From Paracoccus mutanolyticus (GTDB taxonomy: Bacteria; Pseudomonadota; Alphaproteobacteria; Rhodobacterales; Rhodobacteraceae): a stretch of 64,000 nt of DNA. Each line of letters starts with the position of its first letter. Position 1 is the stretch's first letter. The position numbers and the translations under genes are program-made. Shown piece after piece: positions 29,415 through 38,368 of this stretch. The stretch covers positions 2,876,501 through 2,940,500 of the forward strand of contig NZ_CP030239.1 of the NCBI RefSeq assembly GCF_003285265.1. Reading direction: 5' to 3'. The notes under the pieces were generated by a model. It worked only from the letters and a program-made list of their open reading frames with translations. It did no database searches and was not told the origin of the DNA.

Positions 29415-29620
29415 CCCGCCACGCGGTCACACTACGGCTATCTCTGCGTCGAAGGGATGCGCTTCGGGGTCGACGAGCAGGTCGATCCGGAGACCGGAGA
29501 AGTGACCGGACAAGGGCTGCCGGTCCAGCCGAGCCATTACAAATGCGCCCACTCGGGCATGGTGCTGGAGGTCGAGAACCCTGCGGTCTGGGTCCATCCG
29601 GAGGGGCCCGATGTCTGACT
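29415..29620 (+). pseudogene. Prophage hypothetical protein, C-terminal part
   Basis: The frame reads RSHYGYLCVEGMRFGVDEQV, DPETGEVTGQGLPVQPSHYK and CAHSGMVLEVENPAVWVHPE before TGA. Acidic, well-formed residues; it follows the RepA-like ATPase in the prophage order. Family not named. Confidence 0.45.
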
Positions 29621-29624
29621 TCGT

Positions 29625-30130
29625 AACATGCATCGCGCGGGCAAGGCGGCCATGGGCCAGTTCGTCGTAGATCGCGCGCAAATCCTTCGGTGCTGCGTCG
29701 ATCTTGTCCCTGACGGTGACGACTGGCTTCCCAGCTTTGGCCTTCCCACCGCCCCCACGGCTTGGCACAGCCTCTTCCAACTCTTCAGCCAGTTTCGGCA
29801 GAACAGTCTGTGTATCAGCCCTTCAACGGTATCGAGTATGACGGCAATTTGTTCCTTCGTTGGTGCCCAGCCGCGGTGGGCTGGCGCAGCCAGTTACTGG
29901 AGAACGCCGCAGGTGCGTTCGGTACCACGCCCACCCCCAGGCGTTCCGAAGCACGCAACAAATGGCCCACCTCATCGAATACTCGGATGGCGTTACAACT
30001 CGCAGGTCCGAAAAACACGACGAAGGGATGCGCGCGATGACACCTTCCAACGAGGCACATAGAAGAGGAGACCATTTCTCATGGCGGACGTCCTTCGACA
30101 CTCAACCCGACACGAGACCATCACCCGATG
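29625..30130. other. No firm gene; open frames on both strands
   Basis: A minus frame near 29640-29770 (TVRDKIDAAPKDLRAIYDEL) looks protein-like. 29780-30100 is open in several frames on both strands, a pattern often seen at IS ends. I could not assign either. Confidence 0.25.
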
Positions 30131-30134
30131 CTGC

Positions 30135-30285
30135 CTATTTCCTGACGATGAACCGCAGCGTCGTCCTTGATCTCGGCACGGAGGCAGGCAAGCGCGCCGC
30201 CCGCGAACTGGCGAAGCATGTCGACATCGTCGCGGTGAACTTCCGTCCGGGCATCGCCGAGAAGCTGGGGATCACCTATGAGAGC
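30135..30285 (+). pseudogene. CaiB/BaiF CoA-transferase scrap
   Basis: The frame reads AYFLTMNRSVVLDLGTEAGK then HVDIVAVNFRPGIAEKLGIT. It matches the N-terminal domain of class III CoA-transferases (xxFxxxNRxKxSxxLDLKxxxGxxxxxxLxxxADVxxENFRPGxxxxLGL). Confidence 0.6.
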
Positions 30286-30430
30286 TCACCAGCGCCGAGA
30301 GCTGGACCGTCTGTCTGCGGCGCTGGCGCCACCGGATTGCAGAAACTTCGCCGCTCCACCGATGCCGCCCAGATGCGCCATGGCCCGGATGGCGTCCTGC
30401 GTGATAGGCGTCCCGCCGATGGTTTGGCCG
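30286..30430 (-). pseudogene. Lysozyme-like/peptidoglycan hydrolase scrap
   Basis: The minus frame reads GLDQYIGQTIGGTPITQDAI then RAMAHLGGIGGAAKFLQSGG. The 'GxTIxGxxITxDxLxxAMHLGGxGGxxKFLxxGG' pattern occurs in proteins that bind or cleave peptidoglycan in phage and plasmid contexts. C-terminal residues are frameshifted. Confidence 0.4.
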
Positions 30431-30444
30431 ATATATTGGTCCAG

Positions 30445-30625
30445 ACCCCGAGGCATTACCTGATCCGGGATCGCTATGGCCGCCCGGGCAAGGGAAACGA
30501 CAAGGGTAATGTCGAGGGTCTGGTGGGCTATTCGCGGCGTAACTTCATGGTGCCGATGCCGGAGTTCGCGAGCTGGGAAGCGTTCAACCTCTGCGCTGGA
30601 GGAGCAATGCGGCACGCCGCCGCGA
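30445..30625 (+). pseudogene. IS21-family transposase (IstA) scrap
   Basis: The frame reads HYLIRDRYGRPGKGNDKGNV, EGLVGYSRRNFMVPMPEFAS and WEAFNL. This is the segment following the catalytic glutamate of IstA (DRFGRPGxGNDKGxVExxVGYxRRNxxVPxPxFxSxxxxN); the E of 'VEG' is present. No IstB or terminal repeats are seen. Confidence 0.65.
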
Positions 30626-30639
30626 CCCCGATCAGGTCC

Positions 30640-30790
30640 GGCGCGATGGCTGGCACGAGCTGGGGCTGCTGGCGGTCTCGGTGGATGATCCGCGGCTGAC
30701 CTGGCCCGAGCGGGAGATGGTCGTGCAGCTGGGCCGCAAGCTCTACGGCCCGGCCAGCAGCGGGAGGGAGGGCAGCGATGACCGACTGGA
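30640..30790 (+). pseudogene. Prophage hypothetical protein, C-terminal part
   Basis: The frame reads WHELGLLAVSVDDPRLTWPE then REMVVQLGRKLYGPASSGRE and overlaps the ATG of the next ORF (AGCGATGACC). This close coupling and wording are typical of the short phage genes before DUF6362-type proteins. Confidence 0.4.
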
Positions 30791-30935
30791 CCCCGGCGCT
30801 GGTCGAGGAAGTCGAGCAGTTCGTCCTTCAGGATGAAAAGGACACCACCGAAAGCGTGTTCGCCGCGCTAGGCTTCGGCTTCGGAGGCTCGGGCCAGCGC
30901 AATGCGATGGTGTTCATCAAGCTCAAGCGATCAAG
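30778..30935 (+). pseudogene. Hybrid: DUF6362-like start fused to RND efflux scrap
   Basis: ATG 30778 opens MTDWTPALVEEVEQ, the N-terminus of small phage DUF6362-like proteins. From residue 12 the frame reads FVLQDEKDTTESVFAALGFG and QRNAMVFIKLK, which is the porter-domain segment of AcrB/MexB-type RND efflux pumps (xxxxVxSVFxxxGFSFxGxGxNxGxxFxxLK). Two unrelated proteins are joined in frame after about 11 codons. Confidence 0.5.
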
Positions 30936-31142
30936 CTGCGGGTGGATTTCGCGGAATACGGCGCCACCGGCGCCAAGGGCATTGTCGATGTCCTGGAGGG
31001 GCGGGGCAACGTGCTGCTGGTCCGCGGGGTCAAGGGGTCGGGCAACGACAAGGACACCTATGACGGCCAGATCTCGGTGCTGCGTGACCGCCCCGAGATC
31101 AATATCGTCGGAGAGGTGAACGGCAATTGGTCCGGCCCCGCG
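30936..31142 (+). pseudogene. Sugar ABC binding protein (RbsB-like) fragment
   Basis: The frame reads DFAEYGATGAKGIVDVLEGR, GNVLLVRGVKGSGNDKDTYD and VLRDRPEINIVGEVNGNWSG. This matches ribose/xylose-type periplasmic binding proteins at the hinge (KGxVxxLxGxxGxxxxxxRxxGxxxxLxxxPxIxxVxxxxGxW). Confidence 0.6.
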
Positions 31143-31144
31143 TG

Positions 31145-31474
31145 ATCGCGCTGGCCAGTGGCCGTAAGCCTGCGCGCCAGAGCGAAGATTGTCCGTCACC
31201 TGAGACACGGCACGCATTGGCCGCAGTCCATCGCCAGCCCTCTACCAGGCTCGAAGTTGTCATGCTCGCCAGAGCAGCGCGCGGGGCTGGAGGCAGACTG
31301 GCTTCAGGTATCCGCGAGAGCCGGCCGGGATCCACCCCGGCGAGTGGGCGGTTCCTTCAGGGCAATAGACGTAGACTGGCGGCGAAGCGCGGCACATCGA
31401 TAGGACAGGGCCGGAATTTTGGGAAGCCACCCGGAAGCCAGATCCATATGACACAGCAGAAATAGGGGCATCAC
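31145..31474. other. No gene recognised
   Basis: Shadow frames on both strands without family motifs. Confidence 0.25.
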
Positions 31475-31599
31475 ATGAGACGCAGGCCGTTGGGCCCGAT
31501 CTCGATGGCGCCGCTGGACCCCGAGTGGACTCCAGCGCGGCATCCGGATCCGACATGCTGGGCACCCGATCTTCGCAACCCACCCGCCCATGACGGCGT

Positions 31600-32902
31600 T
31601 GCGGCCGCTGTGAATGATACCGGCGTTTCGCGCCTGGTGCCCTACGCGCGCAACGCCCGCAGCCACAGCGAGGCGCAGGTGGCCGAGATCGCGGGCTCGA
31701 TCCGCGAGTTCGGCTTCGTGAACCCGGTGCTGATCGCCGAGGACGGCACGCTCATCGCCGGTCATGGCCGGGTGCTGGCCGCGCGGCTGCTGGGGATGGA
31801 GAAGTACCGACGATCACGCTGGCGGGGCTCTCGGACACCCAGCGTCGGGCCCTGGTCGCTGACAACCGCATCGCGCTGAATGGCCGGGTGGGACGAGGCG
31901 CTGCTGGCGCGGACTCGGCGACCTTCAGGCAGAGGGTTCGACGCTCACTCGGCATGGTCGGTTTCGCGGATGGCGAACTCGACCAGCTGCTGGCCTCGTG
32001 CCGGAGGGGGCGGGGTTGACGATAAGGCCGCGAGCAACCGTGCCGTGGTGACGATGGCGAACCGCCGCGAACCCGGCATCGCGCACGGGCGATCTCTGGA
32101 TCCTCGGCGACCATCGGCTGCTCTGCGGCGACGCGACCTGCCACGACGACGTCCGCCGGCTGATGAACGGCGAGCGGGCGATCCTGTTCGCGACCGACCC
32201 GCCGTATCTGGTCGACTACGACGGCAGCAACCACCCGACCCGCAACAAGGACTGGTCGCAGTCCTATGGCGTGACCTGGGACGACAGTTCTCAGGGCGCG
32301 GAGCTTTACGACGGCTTCATCGGGGCCGCCGTGGCCGAGGCGATCACCGAGGATGCCGCGTGGTACTGCTGGCACGCCTCGCGCAGGCAGGCGATGCTCG
32401 AGGCCTGCTGGGAGAAGGCCGGGGCGTTTGTGCATCAGCAGATCATCTGGGTGAAGGACCGCGGGGTCCTGACCCGGTCGCATTACCTGTGGAAGCACGA
32501 GCCCTGCTTCATGGGCTGGCGCCGCCCGAACCGCCCGCCGAAGGTCGCCGAGCAAACGTTGCCCTCGACGTGGGAGATGCCGTCCTTCGGGAAGGACGAG
32601 CGGCCCGACCACCCGACGCCGAAACCGCTCGACGCCTTCGGCATCCCAATGCGCCAGCATGTGCGCAGGGCGGTCCCCGGCCGGTCTATTTCATCCATGC
32701 CTGCAATGATGCCAGTGAGCACAATTTCCGCCGCGTCTTCGCGATGGAGATCAGCCCGGCCTATGTCGATGTCGCCGTGGAACGCTGGCAGGCCGAGACC
32801 GGCAAGGACGCGATCCTCGATGGCGACGGCCGGACCTTCGCGCAGATGAGGACCGAGCGGCTGGCCGCCCCCCGCAAGCGCCGCCGGAGCAAGGCAGCAT
32901 GA
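31600..32902 (+). pseudogene. Prophage ParB-domain DNA methyltransferase, frameshifted
   Basis: The first part carries a ParB/sulfiredoxin domain: RLVPYARNARSHSEAQVAEI, VNPVLIAEDGTLIAGHGRVL. A shift then gives TITLAGLSDTQRRALVADNR. Frame 32163-32680 holds the methylase: ILFATDPPYLVDYDGSNHPT (motif DPPY), DWSQSYGVTWDD and DHPTPKPLDAF. The C-terminus resumes in another frame with RRVFAMEISPAYVDVAVERW and ends APRKRRRSKAA at 32902. The expected FxGSGS SAM-binding motif between TPKP and RRVFAME is absent. Confidence 0.7.
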
Positions 32903-33174
32903 AACAATCACGCCTCATGTCGCTGGTCGAGTCCATCGCCAATGTCACCGTCGGATATGGCGTTGCCGTCGCCACGCAGATCCTGATCTTCCCGTTCTTC
33001 GGGCTGCACGTCACGCTGACGCAGAACATGGCGATGGGCGGGATTTTTACCATCGCATCGATAGTGCGTTCCTTCGCCTTGCGGCGGGTGTTCGAGGCTA
33101 TGCGGGTCGCGGTGGCGGTGAGCACGAGGACCATGCGTCCCGCAGCGTTCAGCCGATCCATGACGGCACAGTAG
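32899..33174 (+). CDS. Small phage membrane protein (DUF7220-like)
   Basis: ATG 32899 overlaps the methylase stop (GCATGAAAC), as in phage operons. The protein starts MKQSRLMSLVESIANVTVGY and has two hydrophobic segments: GVAVATQILIFPFFGLHVTL and MAMGGIFTIASIVRSF, followed by ALRRVFEAMRV. This is the whole of the known small-protein family; the tail after residue 72 is probably an extension created by loss of the normal stop. Inner-membrane location inferred. Confidence 0.65.
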   Translation: MKQSRLMSLVESIANVTVGYGVAVATQILIFPFFGLHVTLTQNMAMGGIFTIASIVRSFALRRVFEAMRVAVAVSTRTMRPAAFSRSMTAQ

Positions 33175-33838
33175 ATTCGCCATGTGGTCGCCTTTCAAAG
33201 CGCGCGGCGGAATCGGTAGATCGAGATCACGCGACTCGGGGGCAATCGGATGAGCTTCCGGCACCGCGCCGGGGCGAGGATCGTGTCGCGGATGCCTGCC
33301 AGCCATTCATCCGCGGCTCTCGTGATGCCCATCCTCGCAGGTAGGCCGACCTGTCAGATCATCCGCAGGTTCGGCCGATGTCATCGGGAAGGGGCGTCAT
33401 TTCGCTGGGCAAGGCCGTCGAAGCTCGTGCCCGCATCGGTGCCTTCACCGCACGGGCCTGCGTCAGATCCCCTGCGGATCGCGCGACGGCATCGGCAAGT
33501 CGAGCTGGTCCTGCCATGTCGTGCCACGCCTCGGCATCCATTCGATCGACGGAACGCCGATCAAGTCAGGATCTGCGGCCGACCGACTGCTTGTCGCGGA
33601 TCAGACCTCGCCCGGCTTGAACTCGGTCACGATGCCGGCGAATTGCATGACATGGCCACCCCACGCGCATCCAATTAGGTGCGAATATAGCGCCTTTTTC
33701 CACGCGCGTCGATCTTGCGACCTACTTCAGGGTGTAGACCCGACCGCGTCCTTGACCTTCTCAGGTCATGGTCCTGCAGCTTGCCCATCATCGAGGGCAT
33801 GGCGCCTCGGACGATCTTGTATTGCACCGGAATCCCGG
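33175..33838. other. Rearranged region without a firm gene
   Basis: Minus-strand islands such as HVMQFAGIVTEFKPGEV (near 33610-33660) and EMTPLPDDIGRT (near 33375-33410) look like pieces of real proteins, the latter possibly a phage gene, but neither can be assigned. Confidence 0.3.
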
Positions 33839-33839
33839 T

Positions 33840-33945
33840 GGCGATCTGCTCGATGGTGACGGCTTGGAGGAGCTGGTAAACTCGATCAGGGCTTCTGGGC
33901 AGAAGCTCCCAGTCCTACTGCGCCGCACCCTCAGGGACCCCTGCC
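33840..33945 (+). pseudogene. ParB/RepB-type partition protein scrap
   Basis: The frame reads GDLLDGDGLEELVNSIRASG then QKLPVLLRRTLRDP. The 'LxELxxSIRxxGQxxPVLLR' motif is the N-terminal ParB domain of RepB/ParB plasmid partition proteins. Only about 34 codons remain. Confidence 0.5.
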
Positions 33946-33999
33946 TTCGTGGACTTTAGGCCTCCGGATCCCGAGCGTGGTCTGCGCCAGCGGCATCGC

Positions 34000-34235
34000 G
34001 CGCATGGTGATCGGGCTTCGCTCCTTCGGGTGAATAGAACGGGTGTTTGGCCGCCTGTTCCGGGGTGATTTCCTCGATCAGGCCCATGCTGATGGGCTTT
34101 TCGTTTTTGAACCACGCGCCGAAATAGTTGGTAGAAAGACATGTTTCGTTCTTCGGCACCGCGCCGGGCGTCCTCTTCGCTGTCGGCGACATAGGTGTGG
34201 CGCAGGACCATGATCTCCGTACTCGTGGGCGCGCA
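34000..34235 (-). pseudogene. Luciferase-like flavin monooxygenase fragment
   Basis: Minus frames read LRHTYVADSEEDARRGAEER then NMSFYQLF, and after a shift GAWFKNEKPISMGLIEEITP and EQAAKHPFYSPE. This fits the insertion region of LLM-class flavin-dependent oxidoreductases. One frameshift separates the two pieces. Confidence 0.5.
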
Positions 34236-34294
34236 TGCTGCCATCAGCAAGCTGGCCATGGGAACTTGCTTTGTCAGTCGGTTTAGTCGGGGGA

Positions 34295-34465
34295 TGTTCA
34301 GGCGGCGTGTTCGCCTTCGCGGAACGCCATGTCGCTGATCTCGCGGAGGCGGGCGCGGTAGTGGTAGAGTGCCTTCATGCCCACAATGGTCTCGTCCGGG
34401 CTCGTTCGATGGCGAAGCCCAGGCGGAAGGGCGTTCCATCCGTCGATCACGGATGACGTAAAGGC
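34295..34465 (-). pseudogene. Minus-strand C-terminal remnant, family unknown
   Basis: The minus frame reads YVIDGWNALPPGLRHRTSPD, ETIVGMKALYHYRARLREIS then DMAFREGEHAA and a stop at about 34297. Good protein-like composition, family not recognised. Confidence 0.35.
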
Positions 34466-34619
34466 CCACGACCTCGGGCTTTCAGTGGCGCGGCGGGTCT
34501 CTGGTGGCTCGAGCTATGAATACAGTTCTTCTGGACGACCGTTCGCTCTGTGGCATGCTTATCACCCAGAAAGGGCACCACCAGATAATCACAATCACCC
34601 CAATCCAAGCCGTCGTGCA

Positions 34620-35157
34620 GGGCTGAAGCGAGCACCTGACGCCGCCCATGTCGGGCTGTCGCGGGGCGTGATTCAGAAGGCGAAGACCGCCGAGCGACTG
34701 GTCCTCTATCCCGATGGCAGCATCAACGCGGCCGCCAGCGACGCTCGGCGCGCCGAGACGACGGAGCAGTTCAAGCCGCAAGCCGCCTGCGCCGAAGCTC
34801 AAACCGGCCCTGAGGCCGGCTTGTCCGCAGCGGTCGATACGATGCGCGAGTAGAGCCTTTCGGTTCCGTCCGTCGGGGGCGGCAGCGACCGCACGCGAAG
34901 CCGGCTATTAAGGTCTGAAGGCGCAGGAGCGTCGCATCGGCTTCAGACGCTGGGGGGGTTGTCGGCGGGCCCGCGCGCTGGCGCTGGCGTTCCGGCGGCG
35001 CGGGAGGAACAGGACGCATTCGTGACTGGCCGGCGCGCGCGGCGGCGCTGATGGGGCCGATCGGGCGTCGAGCCAGCCGCGTCAGATGGTCCTGGAGAAA
35101 CTGTCCGTGCTCACCTCGACGAGCTTGCCGAGGTCCGGCCCGACTTTCGGTGATGAT
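34620..35157 (+). pseudogene. Prophage terminase small subunit, frameshifted
   Basis: The first frame reads SRGVIQKAKTAERLVLYPDG then SINAAASDARRAETTEQFKP, the HTH and following arm of a Nu1-like terminase small subunit (VxxAxxxGRLxLxPDGSIDxxxADxxRAxTTD). The C-terminus reappears after shifts as RDWPARAAALMGP and [15 protein letters not shown] before two stops at 35155. These proteins recognise phage DNA for packaging. Confidence 0.5.
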
Positions 35158-36062
35158 GAAGCACTGACGGACTTCGACGGCGCGGGCGAGACCGCCACGC
35201 CCGAGGGCACGGTCTGCGGCCCGACCCGACCTGACCGGCTCGGAATGGGCGGCCGGCTACCGGTGCTCGCGGGCCAGCGCTCGGCCAACCGGGGCGATCG
35301 CCACGCCGCGCCGCCCGACATGCGCGAAACATGTCGGCTATGCCGGGGTCCGGCAGCGGATCGTGTTCATGAGGCCGCGCAGGTCGGCGCGACCGGGCGG
35401 GCAACACTGACGGGCGCGTCCGCCGCGGCGGGGCCAAATGCTGGCGGTCCAGCCCGTATTGGCGGGCGCGGAACCAGCAATCCTCGGCCGCGCCCATCGC
35501 GCCCCAGCTGATGCCATAGCGCGCGCGGTTCAGGCAGCCAAAGGGACCGCCCATGCCCTCGACGCCGGGCAGCAGCGCATCTTCGCAAGGAGCTCGCGGG
35601 CGGCATCCTGATTCATGACAGCGCGAACCGGCCGCGGGCTGCGCTCCATTCTGGCCCGAGAGCACCTCGCATGGTCGAGGCCTTCCGGCCTCGCCCAGGA
35701 CGGAGGAAGGCGATCCGGTCACGCTGGCCGAGGCGTCGACGGACTTCGCCCTCGGCGAGGTTCTGCAGGCTCGACGCCCGCCATTCGGGTGCTGAGCCGG
35801 ATCGAGCGGGAGTTCGAGGCCAGCGACCAACGGCGGTTCATCGTGCCGTGTCCGCATTGCGGGGCGATGCAGTGGCCGAAGTTCGACCGGCTGCGCTGGC
35901 GAAGGGCCGCCCGGAGACGGCGGATATCATGCGAGGGCTGCGATCCGCCCTCGCGGAGCACCCTGACGTCGATGCTGGAGGGCGGCGAAAGGCGGGCGAC
36001 AGCCACGGCCACCGATCCGACCACGGTCGGGTATCACCTCTCGGCGCTTCATGCGGCCGTCA
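35158..36062 (+). pseudogene. Prophage terminase large subunit, frameshifted
   Basis: Pieces in different frames include [65 protein letters not shown] then [16 protein letters not shown] and TTVGYHLSALHA. These match, in order, a GpA-type terminase large subunit (CPHCGxxQxLxxxxLxW, YxxSaLxxP). It is placed directly after the small subunit as in intact phages. Many indels and probably internal deletions. Confidence 0.55.
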
Positions 36063-36250
36063 GCAAGCTGATGCGCGACCGGATCGTCCGGGTCGCGCGC
36101 AAGGCCGAGGTCGTCACCGCCTTCCGCAACACCATCGGCAGGCAGGGCACGCTGGCCACGCGGCTGCAACCCAACCATCCCGCCGATGATCCGCGCGGCA
36201 TCGCGGTCTCGGTGCTGGACGGGCTGTTGCACGGCGCGGGCGATGCGAAG
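36063..36250 (+). pseudogene. eutB: Ethanolamine ammonia-lyase large subunit scrap
   Basis: The frame reads VARKAEVVTAFRNTIGRQGT, LATRLQPNHPADDPRGIAVS and VLDGLLHGAGDA. 'SxRLQPNHPTDDxxGIxxSxLDGLLxGxGDAVIGINP' is an EutB signature, the B12-dependent ethanolamine ammonia-lyase large chain. It is fused in frame to the terminase remnant and loses the IGINP end. Confidence 0.65.
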
Positions 36251-36424
36251 GACCGGATCGAGGTCGAGACCGGGGACGGACAGCGGGCTGGAAAGCTGGC
36301 TGGTGCAGTCGTGCTCGAGCCGGTCCAGGCGGCCGACGCCGTCTACTGCTCGGAAGGTGGCCGGAAGCGTGCAGCACGAGCGCGGCGCCGATGCAGTTAG
36401 GCAGGCTCGTCGTCAGATAGGGCA

Positions 36425-37613
36425 ATGAGGTAATCCTCCCCATGGTCAAGGGGATGCGGAGGTAGAATTTTCTCGGCAGGATGCGCAAAGAGATTGCGAT
36501 GAAGAAGAGCCGTTTCACCGATGCCCAGATCATGGGCGTGCTGCGTCAGGCCGAGGCCGGGCTGGCCGCGTCTGATCCGGCCGATCGCCTTGACCCGAAA
36601 GAAGGCGTTCTTCGCCGGCCATGACGAGAGAGGGCGATACTGGGCGCCCATGTCTATATAGGCCCCGATGTGGGGGGGGGGGTCGAGAAGTGGTTGCCCG
36701 AAGCCATGTTCGCCGATCTCAGCATGCAGGCCGATCTGCTTCGAGAGGCTCTGGGAAAAAAGTGACGCGTCCAGCTCAGCGCCGGGAGCTGGCCGAGAAG
36801 GCGGTGGCGACGAAGGGGGTTAGCATCGCGCTGGCCTGCCGGGCGTTCGGCGTCAGCGAGACCTGCTTTCGCTATAGTCCGAAGCGTGACGACGAGAACG
36901 AGATGATTGCCGATCTGCGTCCGGTTGCGGCCGCAATACCGGGATCATGTCTGGTCGTATGATTTTGTTCATTGCCGCACCGATGATGGCAAGGTGTTCC
37001 GGACGTTGAACATCCTTGATGAGTTCAGTCGCGAATGTCTGACGATCAAGGTGCGGCGCAGGCTGAATTCGACAGAAGCGTGATTGATGCGCTGACCGAT
37101 CTGTTCATCTTGCGCGGCGTGCCCGCCTTCATGCCGCTCGGCGTGCCCGACGGGAAGGATTTGCCGCTTGAGGCATCAGTTCAACCGGGGGGCTGGGTAT
37201 CGAGGTCGATTTTTCGCTGCCCGCCGAGCGGGTCGTCCGAGCCCTGAACCAGATCATTGAATGGCGCGGCAAACCGCTGGCGATCCGGGTCGATAACGGC
37301 CCGGAATACGTCAGTGCCACGCTGACAATCTGGGCCGAGAAGCAGGGCATCGCCCTGACCTACATCCAGCCCGGAAAGCCGCAGCAGAACGCCTATGTCG
37401 AGCGCTACAACCGGACGGTTCGGCACGAATGGCTCGACCTCTACATCTTTGAAACCATCGAGGAGGTGCAGCAGATCGCCACCGAATGGCTATGGACCTA
37501 CAACAACGAACGCCCAAATGGGCTTAGCCGGAGCCAGCCAGAAGCGAACCTGATCCGTAATGCTACGGCGAAGAATCGTAACCGGCCGATTGTTACCGCG
37601 GCGGTTGAGCCTT
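36425..37613 (+). mobile_element. IS3-family element, mosaic copy
   Basis: OrfA starts at ATG 36499 (MKKSRFTDAQIMGVLRQAEA) and is broken after about 40 codons. 36700-36925 repeats the orfA end and orfB start of the IS3 element at 58.8 kb, including the A6G slippery run. 36925-37186 comes from a different IS3 relative (RDHVWSYDFVHCRTDDGKVF, LNILDEFSRECLTIKVRR). From 37187 it again matches 59347 onward, reading [15 protein letters not shown] and NNERP. The copy is a three-part mosaic. Confidence 0.75.
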
Positions 37614-37890
37614 GAAGCGTTGCACGAGTTCAGGATCGCTGACGAAGTCGTCGAGGAACTGGTGCCAGGTTTCCGCTGTGAGGCGCGCGTCTCTGAGCAT
37701 GTCCGTTAGTTCGTCGATGCCGTCGTCGGTCAGGGCCGTGATGGCCTCGTCCAGCATCCTGGCGACGTGAGATCGCGCCGTGCTGAGGTTGTCGTCGATG
37801 CCGTCGTCGGTCAGGGCCGTGATGGCCTCGTCCAGCATCCTGGCGACGTAGTCGAGAGTGCAGATATGGGTGATCGGTTGCCATCAGGCG
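37593..37890 (-). pseudogene. Hypothetical protein end with internal duplication
   Basis: The minus frame ends ITALTDDGIDELTDMLRDAR, LTAETWHQFLDDFVSDPELV and QRFKAQPPR, an acidic helical C-terminus. The segment VARMLDEAITALTDDGID occurs twice, 27 residues apart, because of a direct DNA duplication. Upstream the frame is lost near an AT-rich stretch. No family recognised. Confidence 0.45.
37711..37849. repeat. 58-bp direct repeat, 81-bp period
   Basis: Positions 37711-37768 and 37792-37849 are identical over 58 bp, starting TCGTCGATGCCGTCGTCGG. The period of 81 bp equals 27 codons, so the duplication keeps the reading frame of the minus-strand ORF. Confidence 0.85.
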
Positions 37891-37929
37891 GACTGCGGTT
37901 GACATTCATCGTTGCTGCCAAGCCCACGG

Positions 37930-38195
37930 TGCGAGTTCGTCGATGCGGTTGATCTTGTGATCGGCAATGTGGGTCAGCACCCAAGTTAGGCCTGGGGGTC
38001 GAGGCCGTTCATCTTGGCGGTTTCAATGAGCGTCATGGCGCGGGCCAGCGTTTCGGCGCCGGTATCGGCCCCCGCGAAGAGCCAATTTTTTCTTCCGAGT
38101 CCGATCGGGCGCAGGGCCCGCTCGGCCGGGTTGTTGTCGTGATGCAGATACGACCGTCGTCGAGGAACGACGGACCGGCACGGAAGAGTCGCCAT
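37930..38195 (-). pseudogene. IS66-family transposase, C-terminal fragment
   Basis: The minus frame reads [50 protein letters not shown] then shifts to [13 protein letters not shown]. This is the invariant C-terminus of IS66 TnpC/TnpA transposases; the E of 'NPAER' is the catalytic glutamate. Everything upstream is missing. Confidence 0.8.
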
Positions 38196-38368
38196 AGTCT
38201 GGAAGGGGCGTCGGAGTGCGAAGAAGCGGGCAGGCCGAATTGACTATGAGCTGCGAGCTCGCGTTGTTATCTGGCCGCCCCTGCGACTATCCCGTCTGCG
38301 CTGCGAGCGCGTATCCGTAGATGTCGCACAGCCCGCGCACTCCCCATCGGCAACAGGGAGGATTTTGC

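Noticed and set aside
29790..30105. Several overlapping ORFs on both strands around 29.9 kb
   Set aside because: All frames are equally open and none has a family; I treat them as shadows at an IS border.
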